Origin: an uncultured Bacteroidota bacterium
GTDB taxonomy: Bacteria > Bacteroidota > Bacteroidia > Bacteroidales > F082
NCBI GenBank assembly: GCA_913055825.1
Contig: CAJXKB010000009.1
Location: 1-54,678, forward strand
Length of the DNA stretch: 54,678 nucleotides
Direction of reading: 5' to 3'
Notes under the pieces: generated by a model
Seen by the model: the letters and a program-made list of their open reading frames with translations, nothing else
What the model was told of the DNA's origin: nothing
The model's database searches: none
Position numbers and translations under genes: made by a program
In this document: positions 7,073 through 15,108 of the stretch, piece after piece
How positions within the stretch are numbered: position 1 is the first letter of the stretch
Layout of the letters: each line of letters starts with the position of its first letter

Positions 7073-9277
7073 ATGGAAAGTAAAACCGAACAATACGACC
7101 TCCGTTCATTGATGAAAAGCTTTTTTGGTTTTTCAAAGTTTAAAGGAAACCAGGAAGAAATTATCAATAATCTGTTGGCCGGCCATAGCACCTTTGTTGT
7201 AATGCCTACGGGTGGAGGCAAATCGCTGTGTTATCAACTCCCGGCCCTGTTGAAGCCCGGAACAGCTATTGTAGTGTCTCCTTTGATTGCCCTGATGAAA
7301 AATCAGGTGGATATGATTCGGAATTTCGGTTCACAAACCGGTATCGCCCATGTGATGAATTCGTCACTTTCCAAGTCGGAAATGAACCAGGTTCGTGCTG
7401 ATTTGCTTTCAGGCAAAACCAAACTTTTGTATATGGCACCCGAATCGCTGACCAAAGAAGACAACATTCAATTTCTTAAACAAATTGAATTATCGTTTTA
7501 TGCCATCGATGAAGCCCATTGCATTTCAGAATGGGGCCACGATTTCAGGCCTGAATACCGTAAATTACGACCGATAATAAAGGCTATAGGCAAGGATATT
7601 CCGGTAATTGCCCTCACGGCTACAGCCACTTTAAAAGTTCAGGAAGATATTTTAAAAACCCTTGAAATTCCTGACGCCAAAGTTTTTAAATCCTCTTTTG
7701 ACCGGACTAATTTATATTATGAAGTCAGGCCTAAAACAAAGGATGTTATTAAAGACATCATCAAATACATTAAAACCCAACCCGGCAAATCGGGAATTGT
7801 ATATTGCCTGAGCCGGAAGAAGGTGGAGGAAATTGCTGAGACATTGATTGTCAATGGAATCAAAGCGTTGCCATATCACGCCGGACTGGACGCTGCCACT
7901 CGCCGTAGGAATCAGGATATGTTTTTGATGGAAGATGTAGATGTAATTGTGGCAACCATTGCCTTCGGTATGGGCATTGACAAACCGGATGTCCGTTTTG
8001 TAATTCACCATGATATACCGAAAAGTATTGAAGGGTATTATCAGGAAACAGGCAGGGCCGGTCGTGATGGCGGTGAGGGGAATTGTATTACCTTTTACAG
8101 TTATGACGACATCCAAAAGCTTGAAAAGTTTATGAAGGACAAGCCTGTGGCTGAACAGGAAATTGCAAAAGAACTTCTTTTTGAAACTGTAGCTTATGCC
8201 GAATCTTCGGTTTGCCGACATAAATTGCTACTTCACTATTTTGGAGAAGTTTACACCAAAGAGAATTGTGGTGCTTGCGATAATTGTTTAAACCCTAAAG
8301 AAAAATTTGAAGGAAAAGATGACATCCGACTTGTGCTGCAAACAGTAGAATTTCTGAAAGAGCAATATAAAGTAAAAATGATTGCCGATGTGATTGCCGG
8401 CAAAAAAAGCGGGGATGTAAAAGCCATTAAACTGGATAAATTGGATATTTTTGGCCGTGGAAAAGAAAATGACAGCTCATACTGGGTGATGGTCATCCGG
8501 CAAGCTTTAATTCAACGTTTTCTGGAAAAAGAGATTGAAAATTACGGAATTTTAAAACTGACTGATGCAGGTAGAGAATTTATTAAAAATCCTTATAGTG
8601 TTATGATTGCAAAAGATCATGAATATGCCCGGACCAATGATGATGGAATTCTTGTAAAAGGAAACGGACAAAAGGCCAGTGGTACGGATACGGTTTTATT
8701 TTCGATGCTGAAAGACCTTCGCAAAGAGATTTCGCGTGATGAGAATCTGCCTCCATTTGTGATTTTTCAGGACCCGTCACTGGAAGATATGGCCATTCAA
8801 TATCCGATTACCATGGATGAAATGCAGCAAATTGTCGGGGTCGGGGCCGGAAAAGCTGCAAAGTACGGGCAGCCGTTTATTGAACTCATTAAACAATATG
8901 TTGAAGAAAATGAAATTACGCGTCCTAACGATATCATTATAAAATCGGTGGTAAACAAGTCGGGGTTAAAAGTTTATATCATTAAAAGCATCGACAGAAA
9001 ATTGCCGTTGGATGATGTTGCCCATGCTAAGAAACTTAGTATGAGTGAAATGCTTACTGAGATCGAACGCATTGTTTCTTCCGGAACCCGTCTGGATATC
9101 AGTTATTATATTGATGAAAAAGTAGATGAATATCATCAGGAAGATATTCTTGATTATTTTTCAGAAGCTGAAACCGATTCGGTAGAAGAAGCATTAGAAG
9201 AGCTGGGAGAAGCCGAATACAATGAAGAAGAGATTCGTTTGATGCGTATAAAATACCTTTCGGAAGTTGGAAATTAG
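7073..9277 (+). CDS. recQ: ATP-dependent DNA helicase RecQ
   Basis: A superfamily 2 helicase of 734 residues acting in recombination and fork repair. Walker A is MPTGGGKSLCYQLPAL near residue 43, and the DEAH box sits in FYAIDEAHCISEWGHDFRPEYR, which includes the RecQ aromatic-rich loop. Helicase motifs V and VI follow (ATIAFGMGIDKPDVR, QETGRAGRDG). A zinc-binding Cys cluster (VCRHKLLLHYF, CGACDNC) begins the RQC region, and an HRDC domain lies near residues 545-615. The C-terminal 100 residues extend beyond E. coli RecQ, as in other Bacteroidota RecQ proteins. The next gene overlaps its end. Confidence 0.96.
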   Translation: MESKTEQYDLRSLMKSFFGFSKFKGNQEEIINNLLAGHSTFVVMPTGGGKSLCYQLPALLKPGTAIVVSPLIALMKNQVDMIRNFGSQTGIAHVMNSSLSKSEMNQVRADLLSGKTKLLYMAPESLTKEDNIQFLKQIELSFYAIDEAHCISEWGHDFRPEYRKLRPIIKAIGKDIPVIALTATATLKVQEDILKTLEIPDAKVFKSSFDRTNLYYEVRPKTKDVIKDIIKYIKTQPGKSGIVYCLSRKKVEEIAETLIVNGIKALPYHAGLDAATRRRNQDMFLMEDVDVIVATIAFGMGIDKPDVRFVIHHDIPKSIEGYYQETGRAGRDGGEGNCITFYSYDDIQKLEKFMKDKPVAEQEIAKELLFETVAYAESSVCRHKLLLHYFGEVYTKENCGACDNCLNPKEKFEGKDDIRLVLQTVEFLKEQYKVKMIADVIAGKKSGDVKAIKLDKLDIFGRGKENDSSYWVMVIRQALIQRFLEKEIENYGILKLTDAGREFIKNPYSVMIAKDHEYARTNDDGILVKGNGQKASGTDTVLFSMLKDLRKEISRDENLPPFVIFQDPSLEDMAIQYPITMDEMQQIVGVGAGKAAKYGQPFIELIKQYVEENEITRPNDIIIKSVVNKSGLKVYIIKSIDRKLPLDDVAHAKKLSMSEMLTEIERIVSSGTRLDISYYIDEKVDEYHQEDILDYFSEAETDSVEEALEELGEAEYNEEEIRLMRIKYLSEVGN

Positions 9278-9761
9278 AACGTTGCATCGGATTTTGCCCA
9301 TTGCCCTGCTTTTGCTGACTATATTTCCGAGCTGTTATAAAGAGCATAAACTGGAAACGGTTAAGCCTACCCATTTGATTACTCAGCAAAAGCTCACTCA
9401 AATTATTACGGATATGCAACTCATTGAAGCTGCGGTTGAATATGACAAAGTACACGGTAAATATCATAATCAGTTGGAAAAAGAGTATTACCATGTGCTT
9501 TCTCAGCGATATCAGGTCAGTCCGAAACAAATCAGGGAAAGTATAAATTATTATACTAACCAGGATGATGTGATGGCCAATATTTACGATAAAGTCCTTT
9601 CAAACTTATCGCAAAAGCAAGCTGTACTTGATCGTAAAAGAATTATAAAAGAAGCACAAGAGCAGTTTAAACAATTGGAAAAAGAATTCCGGCAATTAAA
9701 TATGGGCGGCTCATTTCGTGAAGACAGCATCGCACGCATCTGTTTCAATCCGATCATCTAA
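9267..9761 (+). CDS. DUF4296 lipoprotein
   Basis: A 164-residue protein with a signal peptide and lipobox ending at LTIFPSC near residue 23, so probably an envelope lipoprotein. The body is helical and charged and resembles DUF4296, a Bacteroidota family of unknown function (QLIEAAVEYDKVHG, later repeated Gln/Lys/Glu-rich helix). The start is TTG, either at 9267, overlapping recQ by 11 bases, or at 9282; there is no ATG. The overlap suggests cotranscription with recQ, but no functional link is known. Confidence 0.75.
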   Translation: MEIRTLHRILPIALLLLTIFPSCYKEHKLETVKPTHLITQQKLTQIITDMQLIEAAVEYDKVHGKYHNQLEKEYYHVLSQRYQVSPKQIRESINYYTNQDDVMANIYDKVLSNLSQKQAVLDRKRIIKEAQEQFKQLEKEFRQLNMGGSFREDSIARICFNPII

Positions 9762-9953
9762 TGTAAAAGTAAAATCAAGACGGTTGGTATTTACAAAAGA
9801 CCTACGAAAACGGAAGTTATCCGTATTTGGAAAGATATTTCACAATAGTAATGGGGGTATAACGTTACAATAAAGTTGAGTAAAAATATTTTTAAAGTTT
9901 ATCATGCTGTAGTTCAGTTGTTTGATGTTGCGTCTTATAATTATACTGAGAAA

Positions 9954-9969
9954 TGGCATAACAGTTGCA
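9954..9969 (+). promoter_or_regulatory. Candidate sigma-54 promoter
   Basis: TGGCATAACAGTTGCA contains the invariant GG and GC separated by exactly 10 bases and matches the -24/-12 consensus TGGCAC-N5-TTGCA at all but one position. It lies 25 bases before the ATG of the zinc-ribbon gene, giving a leader of about 14 bases. No TAnnTTTG box competes in this gap. Confidence 0.55.
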
Positions 9970-9993
9970 GCTGTAAAATTTTGATTTACTGTT

Positions 9994-10140
9994 ATGCCTG
10001 CAATTAAGAAATCCGATAAAAAGGTTAAAATAAAAGTTCATAAATATTATACATGCGAACGCTGTGGATATGTAACGATTGTAAAGGACTCATTTTGTCC
10101 TATTTGTGCAAAAGAAGGTGTTAAAATTAAACTCAAATAA
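9994..10140 (+). CDS. 48-residue zinc-ribbon protein
   Basis: ATG to TAA with the pattern YTCERCGYV...FCPICAKEG, two CxxC knuckles 13 residues apart as in a rubredoxin-like or zinc-ribbon fold. The flanks are Lys-rich (KKSDKKVKIKVHK), which could suit nucleic-acid contact. A candidate sigma-54 promoter lies 25 bases upstream, and the next small gene starts two bases after the stop, so the two form an operon. I do not recognise a named family. The ordered Cys spacing and tight gene packing argue that it is real. Confidence 0.65.
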   Translation: MPAIKKSDKKVKIKVHKYYTCERCGYVTIVKDSFCPICAKEGVKIKLK

Positions 10141-10142
10141 TT

Positions 10143-10340
10143 ATGGAATCATTATCATTGGAAATAAATCAAACTTTTTTGATAGAAGATTTGGCAAAAG
10201 CAGGCCTGAAACAGAGAGATATTAAAGAGCTTTCGGCTAAAGTTTTTGTAAAAGACGACAAAGTGTATTTTTTTGATGAATTGGATAGTAAATACTACCG
10301 TCTTTATTCAGTTATTAACAAGCGATCCTTTTTCCTTTAA
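10143..10340 (+). CDS. Small protein of unknown function, second gene of the zinc-ribbon operon
   Basis: A 65-residue protein starting two bases after the zinc-ribbon stop codon. The first half is predicted helical (IEDLAKAGLKQRDIKELSAK). The second is beta-like and aromatic (VFVKDDKVYFFDELDSKYY). No transmembrane segment or recognised motif is seen. A small hairpin (GGGTA-gcaa-TACCC) and then a strong terminator follow, closing the two-gene unit. Function unknown. Confidence 0.55.
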   Translation: MESLSLEINQTFLIEDLAKAGLKQRDIKELSAKVFVKDDKVYFFDELDSKYYRLYSVINKRSFFL

Positions 10341-10372
10341 TCGGGTAGCAATACCCACAAAAGCCCGCCATC

Positions 10373-10408
10373 AAAAACCCTGTGAAGTTCCTTTCGCGGG
10401 GTTTTTTA
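10373..10408 (+). terminator. Rho-independent terminator of the small-protein operon
   Basis: AAAACCCTGTGAA pairs with TTCGCGGGGTTTT around a short loop, with two G-U type pairs, and is followed by a T run. It lies 33 bases after the 65-residue gene. Confidence 0.7.
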
Positions 10409-10444
10409 GTTTACGAGTGGCAATACTGAATTTTATGGGCATAA

Positions 10445-10470
10445 AAAAAGCCGCTTTTTAGCGGCTTTTT
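10445..10470. terminator. Bidirectional terminator between the small-protein operon and tRNA-fMet
   Basis: AAAAAGCCGC and GCGGCTTTTT form a perfect 10-bp stem with A/T tails on both sides. It sits just downstream of the minus-strand tRNA, whose transcript it should end. Confidence 0.75.
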
Positions 10471-10472
10471 AG

Positions 10473-10544
10473 TAGCGGGGGCCAGATTCGAACTGACGAC
10501 CTTTGGGTTATGAGCCCAACGAGCTGCCACTGCTCCACCCCGCA
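10473..10544 (-). tRNA. Initiator tRNA-fMet (CAU)
   Basis: On the minus strand the sequence folds as a 72-nt cloverleaf without an encoded CCA. The anticodon CAT sits in loop CTCATAA, closed by the three G-C pairs (GGG/CCC) that mark initiator tRNAs. The T loop is TTCGAAT on a GTCAG/CTGGC stem. The acceptor stem GCGGGG/CCCCGC is complete except that position 1 (T) does not pair with position 72 (T). A 1-72 mismatch is another initiator hallmark. A terminator hairpin follows directly. Confidence 0.93.
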
Positions 10545-10744
10545 ATATATTTTATAATAGTAAAACAAAAAACAGTTACAAACATTAGTAAAATGGTTTG
10601 CCGTTTATGCTTTAGCTAATTGATTTACAATTGTTTTTAAGAACCCTAAAAGACCAGTAAGCCTTTTTTCTTTCCCGTTTTTAATTGGGAGTGCAAAGAT
10701 ATATTTTGTTTCTTTGCAAAACAAATAAATCTCAAAAAAATTTT

Positions 10745-11626
10745 ATGGGGCACAAAGCAGGCTTTGTCAATATCATTGGCTATCCAAATGTGGGGAAATC
10801 TACCCTTATGAATGCCATGGTGGGTGAAAAATTATCCATTATCACATCCAAAGCACAAACCACCCGGCATCGCATCATGGGCATTGTTAATGGTGATGAT
10901 TTTCAAATTGTATATTCCGACACACCAGGTATTGTTCGCGAACCGGCTTACAAGATGCACGAATACATGAATCAGTATGTAGAAAGCGCTCTGCTTGATG
11001 CTGATGTTGTGCTGCTTATGACCGAGGTGGGTTTACAGTTTAGAGAGAACTCGGTTATTGAGCGAATAAAAAAATCAAATGTGCCTGTAATTGTTTTGTT
11101 GAATAAAATTGACCTGTCATCACAGGAAAAGGTGGTAGCTGCAATGAGCCACTGGCAGCAAAACATCCCCCGGGCAGAGATAATACCTGTTTCGGCGCTG
11201 GAGGGTTTTAATATAAATAAGGTATTTGACAGCATCGTTGAAAAATTACCCGAACATCCTCCATATTATTCTAAAGACGAACTAACTAATCGCACCGAAC
11301 GTTTTTTTGTGTCGGAAATGATTCGCGAAAAAATATTCCTGAATTATAAAAAAGAGATTCCCTATTCGGCTGAAGTAGCCGTAGAATCGTTTAAAGAAAA
11401 TGAAAAGCTAATTAAGATTCATGCTTATATTTTTGTGGAGCGAGATTCACAAAAAGGTATTTTGCTGGGTCATCAGGGTAATGCCATAAAACGAACCGGC
11501 ACAATGGCCCGTGAGGAAATGGAGAAGTTTTTTGATAAAAAAATATTTCTTCAGCTTACGGTTAAGGTAAATAAAGACTGGAGAAACGATGAGAAAACAC
11601 TAAACCAATTTGGATACGACCATTAG
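10745..11626 (+). CDS. era: GTPase Era
   Basis: An essential GTPase that binds 16S rRNA 3' ends during 30S maturation. G1 is GYPNVGKST near residue 16, G3 is DTPGI and G4 is NKID. A C-terminal KH domain follows, with HIAYIFVERDSQKGI-like and GHQGNAIKR segments. The frame extends upstream to a TTG at 10685, but the ATG at 10745 gives the standard N-terminus (MGHKAGFVNIIG, 293 residues). The der gene follows by 36 bases, a common Bacteroidota pairing of the two ribosome-assembly GTPases. Confidence 0.95.
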   Translation: MGHKAGFVNIIGYPNVGKSTLMNAMVGEKLSIITSKAQTTRHRIMGIVNGDDFQIVYSDTPGIVREPAYKMHEYMNQYVESALLDADVVLLMTEVGLQFRENSVIERIKKSNVPVIVLLNKIDLSSQEKVVAAMSHWQQNIPRAEIIPVSALEGFNINKVFDSIVEKLPEHPPYYSKDELTNRTERFFVSEMIREKIFLNYKKEIPYSAEVAVESFKENEKLIKIHAYIFVERDSQKGILLGHQGNAIKRTGTMAREEMEKFFDKKIFLQLTVKVNKDWRNDEKTLNQFGYDH

Positions 11627-11662
11627 TTATGATTCGGATCTATTAAATGAATGTAAAACAAA

Positions 11663-12970
11663 ATGAATAATATTTTAGCTATAGTAGGCAGGCCCAATGT
11701 GGGTAAATCTACACTTTTTAACAGGTTGACACAAAGTAAGGAAGCCATTGTTGAGTCGGTGAGCGGTGTAACCCGTGACCGGATTTATGGAAACAGTGAC
11801 TGGAACGGTGTTGATTTTTCAGTGATTGACACGGGCGGGTTCGTGCAGGGCTCGGATGATGTGTTTGAAGAAGAAATCAGGAAACAGGTTCTTTTCGCAA
11901 TCGATGAGGCTGATGCCATTGTTTTCGTGGTTGATACGCGTACGGGGGTTACCCCTCTTGATGAAGATGTTGCCGAACTTCTGCGTCGATCGGGAAAAAA
12001 TATCTTTGTTGCAGCCAATAAAGTCGATGCCCCCAACCAGTCACATCTCATTGGCGAATTTTATTCGCTCGGGTTAGGCGAGGTTTTTCCAATTTCTGCC
12101 GAAAACGGAAATGGAACCGGAGATTTGCTGGATGAGGTGGTGAAAGACTTCGATCAATCTGAGGGGGAAGAAGATCCGGATATTCCCCGTATCGCGGTAA
12201 TTGGTCGTCCCAACGTTGGTAAATCGTCTCTCATCAACACTTTGCTGGGTGACGAACGGAATATTGTTACGCCGGTAGCGGGAACCACACGTGATTCAAT
12301 TTATACCCCTTTTAAAGGGTTCGGACATGAATTTATGTTGGTGGATACAGCAGGCCTGCGTAAAAAGGGTAAAGTTTATGAAGATGTCGAGTTTTATTCC
12401 ACTTTGCGAACTATTCGCTCTATCGAAAAAGCTGATGTTTGCCTTGTGATGCTTGATGCTAAACAAGGTATTGACAAGCAGGATGTCAGTATTTTCCATC
12501 TTGCTGAAAAAAACAGAAAAGGTATTGTGGTTGTTGTGAACAAATGGGACTTAATTGAAAAATCGAGTAATACCCATTTGGAATTTGAAAAGAAAATCCG
12601 TGCACGCTTTGCCCCTTTTAATGATGTACCGATTGTGTTTACATCTGTACACGAGAAACAACGGATATTTAAAGCACTTAATTTTGCAGAAGAGGTCTTT
12701 GTAAAACGGAACAAAAGAATTTCCACTTCCAAACTTAATGATTTTCTGTTGCCCATTATCGAACAAACACCACATCCAATGGCATCGCGCGGCAGATATA
12801 TTCGTATTAAATATGTGATGCAGTTAAAAACGAATTCTCCGCAATTTGTCTTTTTCTGCAATTTACCTGAGGAAGTAAAAGATCCGTACAAACGATTCCT
12901 GGAAAACAAAATCAGAAAGAATTTCGATTTCAGGGGCGTCCCCATTCAACTGTTTTTCCGAAAAAAATAA
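11663..12970 (+). CDS. der: Double-domain GTPase Der (EngA)
   Basis: A 50S assembly GTPase with two tandem G domains. The first has G1 GRPNVGKSTL (residue 8) and DTGGF; the second has GRPNVGKSSL near residue 180, DTAGL and NKWDL. A C-terminal KH-like domain follows. The length of 435 residues is standard. It sits between era and the S4-domain gene hslR, and all three act on ribosomes, so this is probably a ribosome-biogenesis transcription unit. Confidence 0.96.
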   Translation: MNNILAIVGRPNVGKSTLFNRLTQSKEAIVESVSGVTRDRIYGNSDWNGVDFSVIDTGGFVQGSDDVFEEEIRKQVLFAIDEADAIVFVVDTRTGVTPLDEDVAELLRRSGKNIFVAANKVDAPNQSHLIGEFYSLGLGEVFPISAENGNGTGDLLDEVVKDFDQSEGEEDPDIPRIAVIGRPNVGKSSLINTLLGDERNIVTPVAGTTRDSIYTPFKGFGHEFMLVDTAGLRKKGKVYEDVEFYSTLRTIRSIEKADVCLVMLDAKQGIDKQDVSIFHLAEKNRKGIVVVVNKWDLIEKSSNTHLEFEKKIRARFAPFNDVPIVFTSVHEKQRIFKALNFAEEVFVKRNKRISTSKLNDFLLPIIEQTPHPMASRGRYIRIKYVMQLKTNSPQFVFFCNLPEEVKDPYKRFLENKIRKNFDFRGVPIQLFFRKK

Positions 12971-12979
12971 ATCATTAAT

Positions 12980-13360
12980 ATGAACCCTATACGGATTGAC
13001 AAATGGCTTTGGGCGGTTCGATTGTTTAAAACCCGATCGCAGGCTGCTGATGCCTGTAAAGGTGGGAAAATACAAATGAATGGCGCTCATGTAAAAGCTT
13101 CGCGCGAAGTAAAAACAGGCGATATTATAGATATCCATAAAGATGGAATTGTTAAAAAAGTCAAGGTTATTAAACTGGTGAAAAACAGGGTAAATGCAAA
13201 AATGGTACCTGATTTAATAGAAGACCTCACCTCCCCTGAAGAATTGGAAAGGCTTGAAATGATGCGGAAAGTGAATTATGAAAGACGAGATCGCGGAACA
13301 GGACGTCCCACTAAAAAAGACCGCCGGACAATTGAGCGACTAAAGGATTTTGATAAGTAA
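12980..13360 (+). CDS. hslR: S4-domain RNA-binding protein, Hsp15 family
   Basis: A 126-residue protein starting with the S4 domain signature (IRIDKWLWAVRLFKTRSQA, residues 3-21; GGKIQMNG). Hsp15 binds 50S subunits carrying stalled nascent chains and recycles them. The C-terminus is basic (RRDRGTGRPTKKDRR), as in Bacteroidota members. It starts nine bases after der, so it is very likely cotranscribed with it. Confidence 0.88.
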   Translation: MNPIRIDKWLWAVRLFKTRSQAADACKGGKIQMNGAHVKASREVKTGDIIDIHKDGIVKKVKVIKLVKNRVNAKMVPDLIEDLTSPEELERLEMMRKVNYERRDRGTGRPTKKDRRTIERLKDFDK

Positions 13361-13470
13361 AGAGAGATAAAATAAAAATTTTGCCGGACGGTTTGCCCAC
13401 ATTTTGCACGGGGTTGTTTTTTTATTTCGCTGAACTTCAGGATGAGTTGCTGAATGCAACAGGATTTGTG

Positions 13471-13478
13471 TAGCTTTG
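13471..13478 (+). promoter_or_regulatory. Putative -7 box for the EEP-family gene
   Basis: TAGCTTTG matches TAnnTTTG fully. TTGC at 13447-13450 lies about 20 bases upstream and could serve as the -33 element. Confidence 0.5.
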
Positions 13479-13521
13479 CAGAAATAATAAGAAAAAACGT
13501 TTTCTTGAAATTTTTATTATC

Positions 13522-14577
13522 ATGAAGAAGTATATTCTAGGTTCGGTTGTTGTTATGGCTTTTCTGGCCTACTTTGCTGTTTCGTGCTCCAACCATCAGA
13601 TTAAAGATTTTTCGGTAGCATTCTATAATGTAGAAAACCTGTTTGACACTATTGATAATCCTAATACTCGCGATAACGATCATCTTCCTAACAGTAGAAT
13701 ACCTTGGAATACAGTCCGCTATAACAGAAAACTCAAACATATTGCCCGGGTAATGTCATCCATACAGTCAGGTGGGTTTCCATCCTTGTTTGGCCTTGCC
13801 GAGGTAGAAAACAGACAGGTTATTGAAGATTTAATTCATCAAAAGGACCTGGAAAAAGCAGGGTATAAAATTATACACAAAGACAGCCCGGATGAACGGG
13901 GTATTGACGTAGCCTTATTGTATCAACCAAACGTTTACAAGCCACTTAAAAACAGGTTTATCCGTTTGCGGTTTCCTTCCGAACCAAATAATCCAACCCG
14001 TGACATTCTTTATTCCAAAGGGCTTGTTTATGGAAAAGACACCCTGCATGTTTTTGTAAACCATTGGGTTTCGCGTTATGGTGGCAAAGAGAGAACAGAT
14101 GCCCTTCGTAGATATACTGGCCACTTATTACGCCTGCTTGCCGATTCTATTTTTAATGTTTCACCTTATGCTAACGTAGTGATTATTGGTGATTTAAATG
14201 ATGACCCCACCGATCCCAGCCTGACATCTGCTTTAGGCGCTGAAAATCCGGTGGCCCCATTTGCCAAAAAGCAGTTGTTCAATTTAGCTTACCAGCCTTA
14301 TAAAGCCGGCATCGGTTCTTTGTATTACCATGGCTGGGATTTGTTTGATCAGGTAATCGTAAGCACCTCCCTCGTAGCTGGTTATAATGGAATTAAAACT
14401 GATGAATTAAAAGAGGAAGTTTTCAAAAAACCCTGGATGTTATTTCAGCCTAAAAAAGGACCGGCTGTACCTAATAGAACTGCCGGGAAAAAATATTATG
14501 GTGGCTACAGCGATCACCTGCCTGTGATTGTAAAAATGAAAGTGGATTTAAGTGGTGAAATTTTCACTATAATCTGA
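13522..14577 (+). CDS. Endonuclease/exonuclease/phosphatase-family lipoprotein
   Basis: A 351-residue protein with a signal peptide and lipobox (FAVSC, about residue 22), so envelope-anchored or exported. The EEP fold is seen in AFYNVENLFDT near residue 33, GLAEVENR near residue 92 (metal-binding Glu), VNHWVSR near residue 180, IIGDLNDDPTDPS near residue 228 and the final GGYSDHLPV (catalytic Asp-His). These are the metal and general-base residues of DNase I-like enzymes. The substrate could be nucleic acid or a phosphate ester. It carries its own promoter. Confidence 0.85.
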   Translation: MKKYILGSVVVMAFLAYFAVSCSNHQIKDFSVAFYNVENLFDTIDNPNTRDNDHLPNSRIPWNTVRYNRKLKHIARVMSSIQSGGFPSLFGLAEVENRQVIEDLIHQKDLEKAGYKIIHKDSPDERGIDVALLYQPNVYKPLKNRFIRLRFPSEPNNPTRDILYSKGLVYGKDTLHVFVNHWVSRYGGKERTDALRRYTGHLLRLLADSIFNVSPYANVVIIGDLNDDPTDPSLTSALGAENPVAPFAKKQLFNLAYQPYKAGIGSLYYHGWDLFDQVIVSTSLVAGYNGIKTDELKEEVFKKPWMLFQPKKGPAVPNRTAGKKYYGGYSDHLPVIVKMKVDLSGEIFTII

Positions 14578-14623
14578 TAAAACCTCAGCGGCTAAAACTT
14601 TTTAAACGACAAACAATAGTGTG

Positions 14624-15097
14624 CTATTCCCATTTTGTAACGGGATGTTTTGAGAGTGCTGAATTGTAAAACCTGGAATCTCCTGTAACCTCTTTGCCTA
14701 ACCATCCCGGTTTGTCAAATGGCTGATCTTCAGTAGCGAGCTCTATTTCGGCCATAATTAACCCTTGGTTTTCACCGTAGAATTCGTCAACTTCAAAAAA
14801 CAAGTCATTACCCGCCGGGACAATAAATCGTTTTTTTTCGATAATCCCTGGTTCGCAAATTTTCAATAGTTCACGAGCTTCATTTACAGGAATCTCTTTT
14901 TCCCATTCGTAACGACTGATGCCTGTTAAATTGCTTTGTCCTTTTATGGTAATGAAAGCCCGATTGTCCCTGATACGAATACGGACAGTCCGTTGAGGAA
15001 CCGAAGACAGATAACCTTGACTTATACGGAAACTTTTCACGGCAAATTGTTTGAACGGACCTTTAACCAGGAATTTTCTCTCAATTTCGACGGACAT
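14624..15097 (-). CDS. CYTH-domain phosphohydrolase-like protein
   Basis: A 157-residue single-domain protein starting with the CYTH signature ExExK (IERKFLV, residues 4-10). Alternating basic and acidic tunnel residues follow: RTVRIRIRDNRAFITIKG, YEWEKEIP, FFEVDEFYG and LIMAEIELA. Members bind triphosphate compounds and many hydrolyse inorganic triphosphate or thiamine triphosphate. The exact substrate is unknown. It follows purA by 11 bases on the same strand and is probably cotranscribed with it. Confidence 0.88.
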   Translation of the reverse strand: MSVEIERKFLVKGPFKQFAVKSFRISQGYLSSVPQRTVRIRIRDNRAFITIKGQSNLTGISRYEWEKEIPVNEARELLKICEPGIIEKKRFIVPAGNDLFFEVDEFYGENQGLIMAEIELATEDQPFDKPGWLGKEVTGDSRFYNSALSKHPVTKWE

Positions 15098-15108
15098 GAT
15101 TACCTGTT

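Noticed and set aside
12296-12945. Long minus-strand frames inside der
   Set aside because: They are the antisense shadow of a conserved GTPase gene; translations have no family features.
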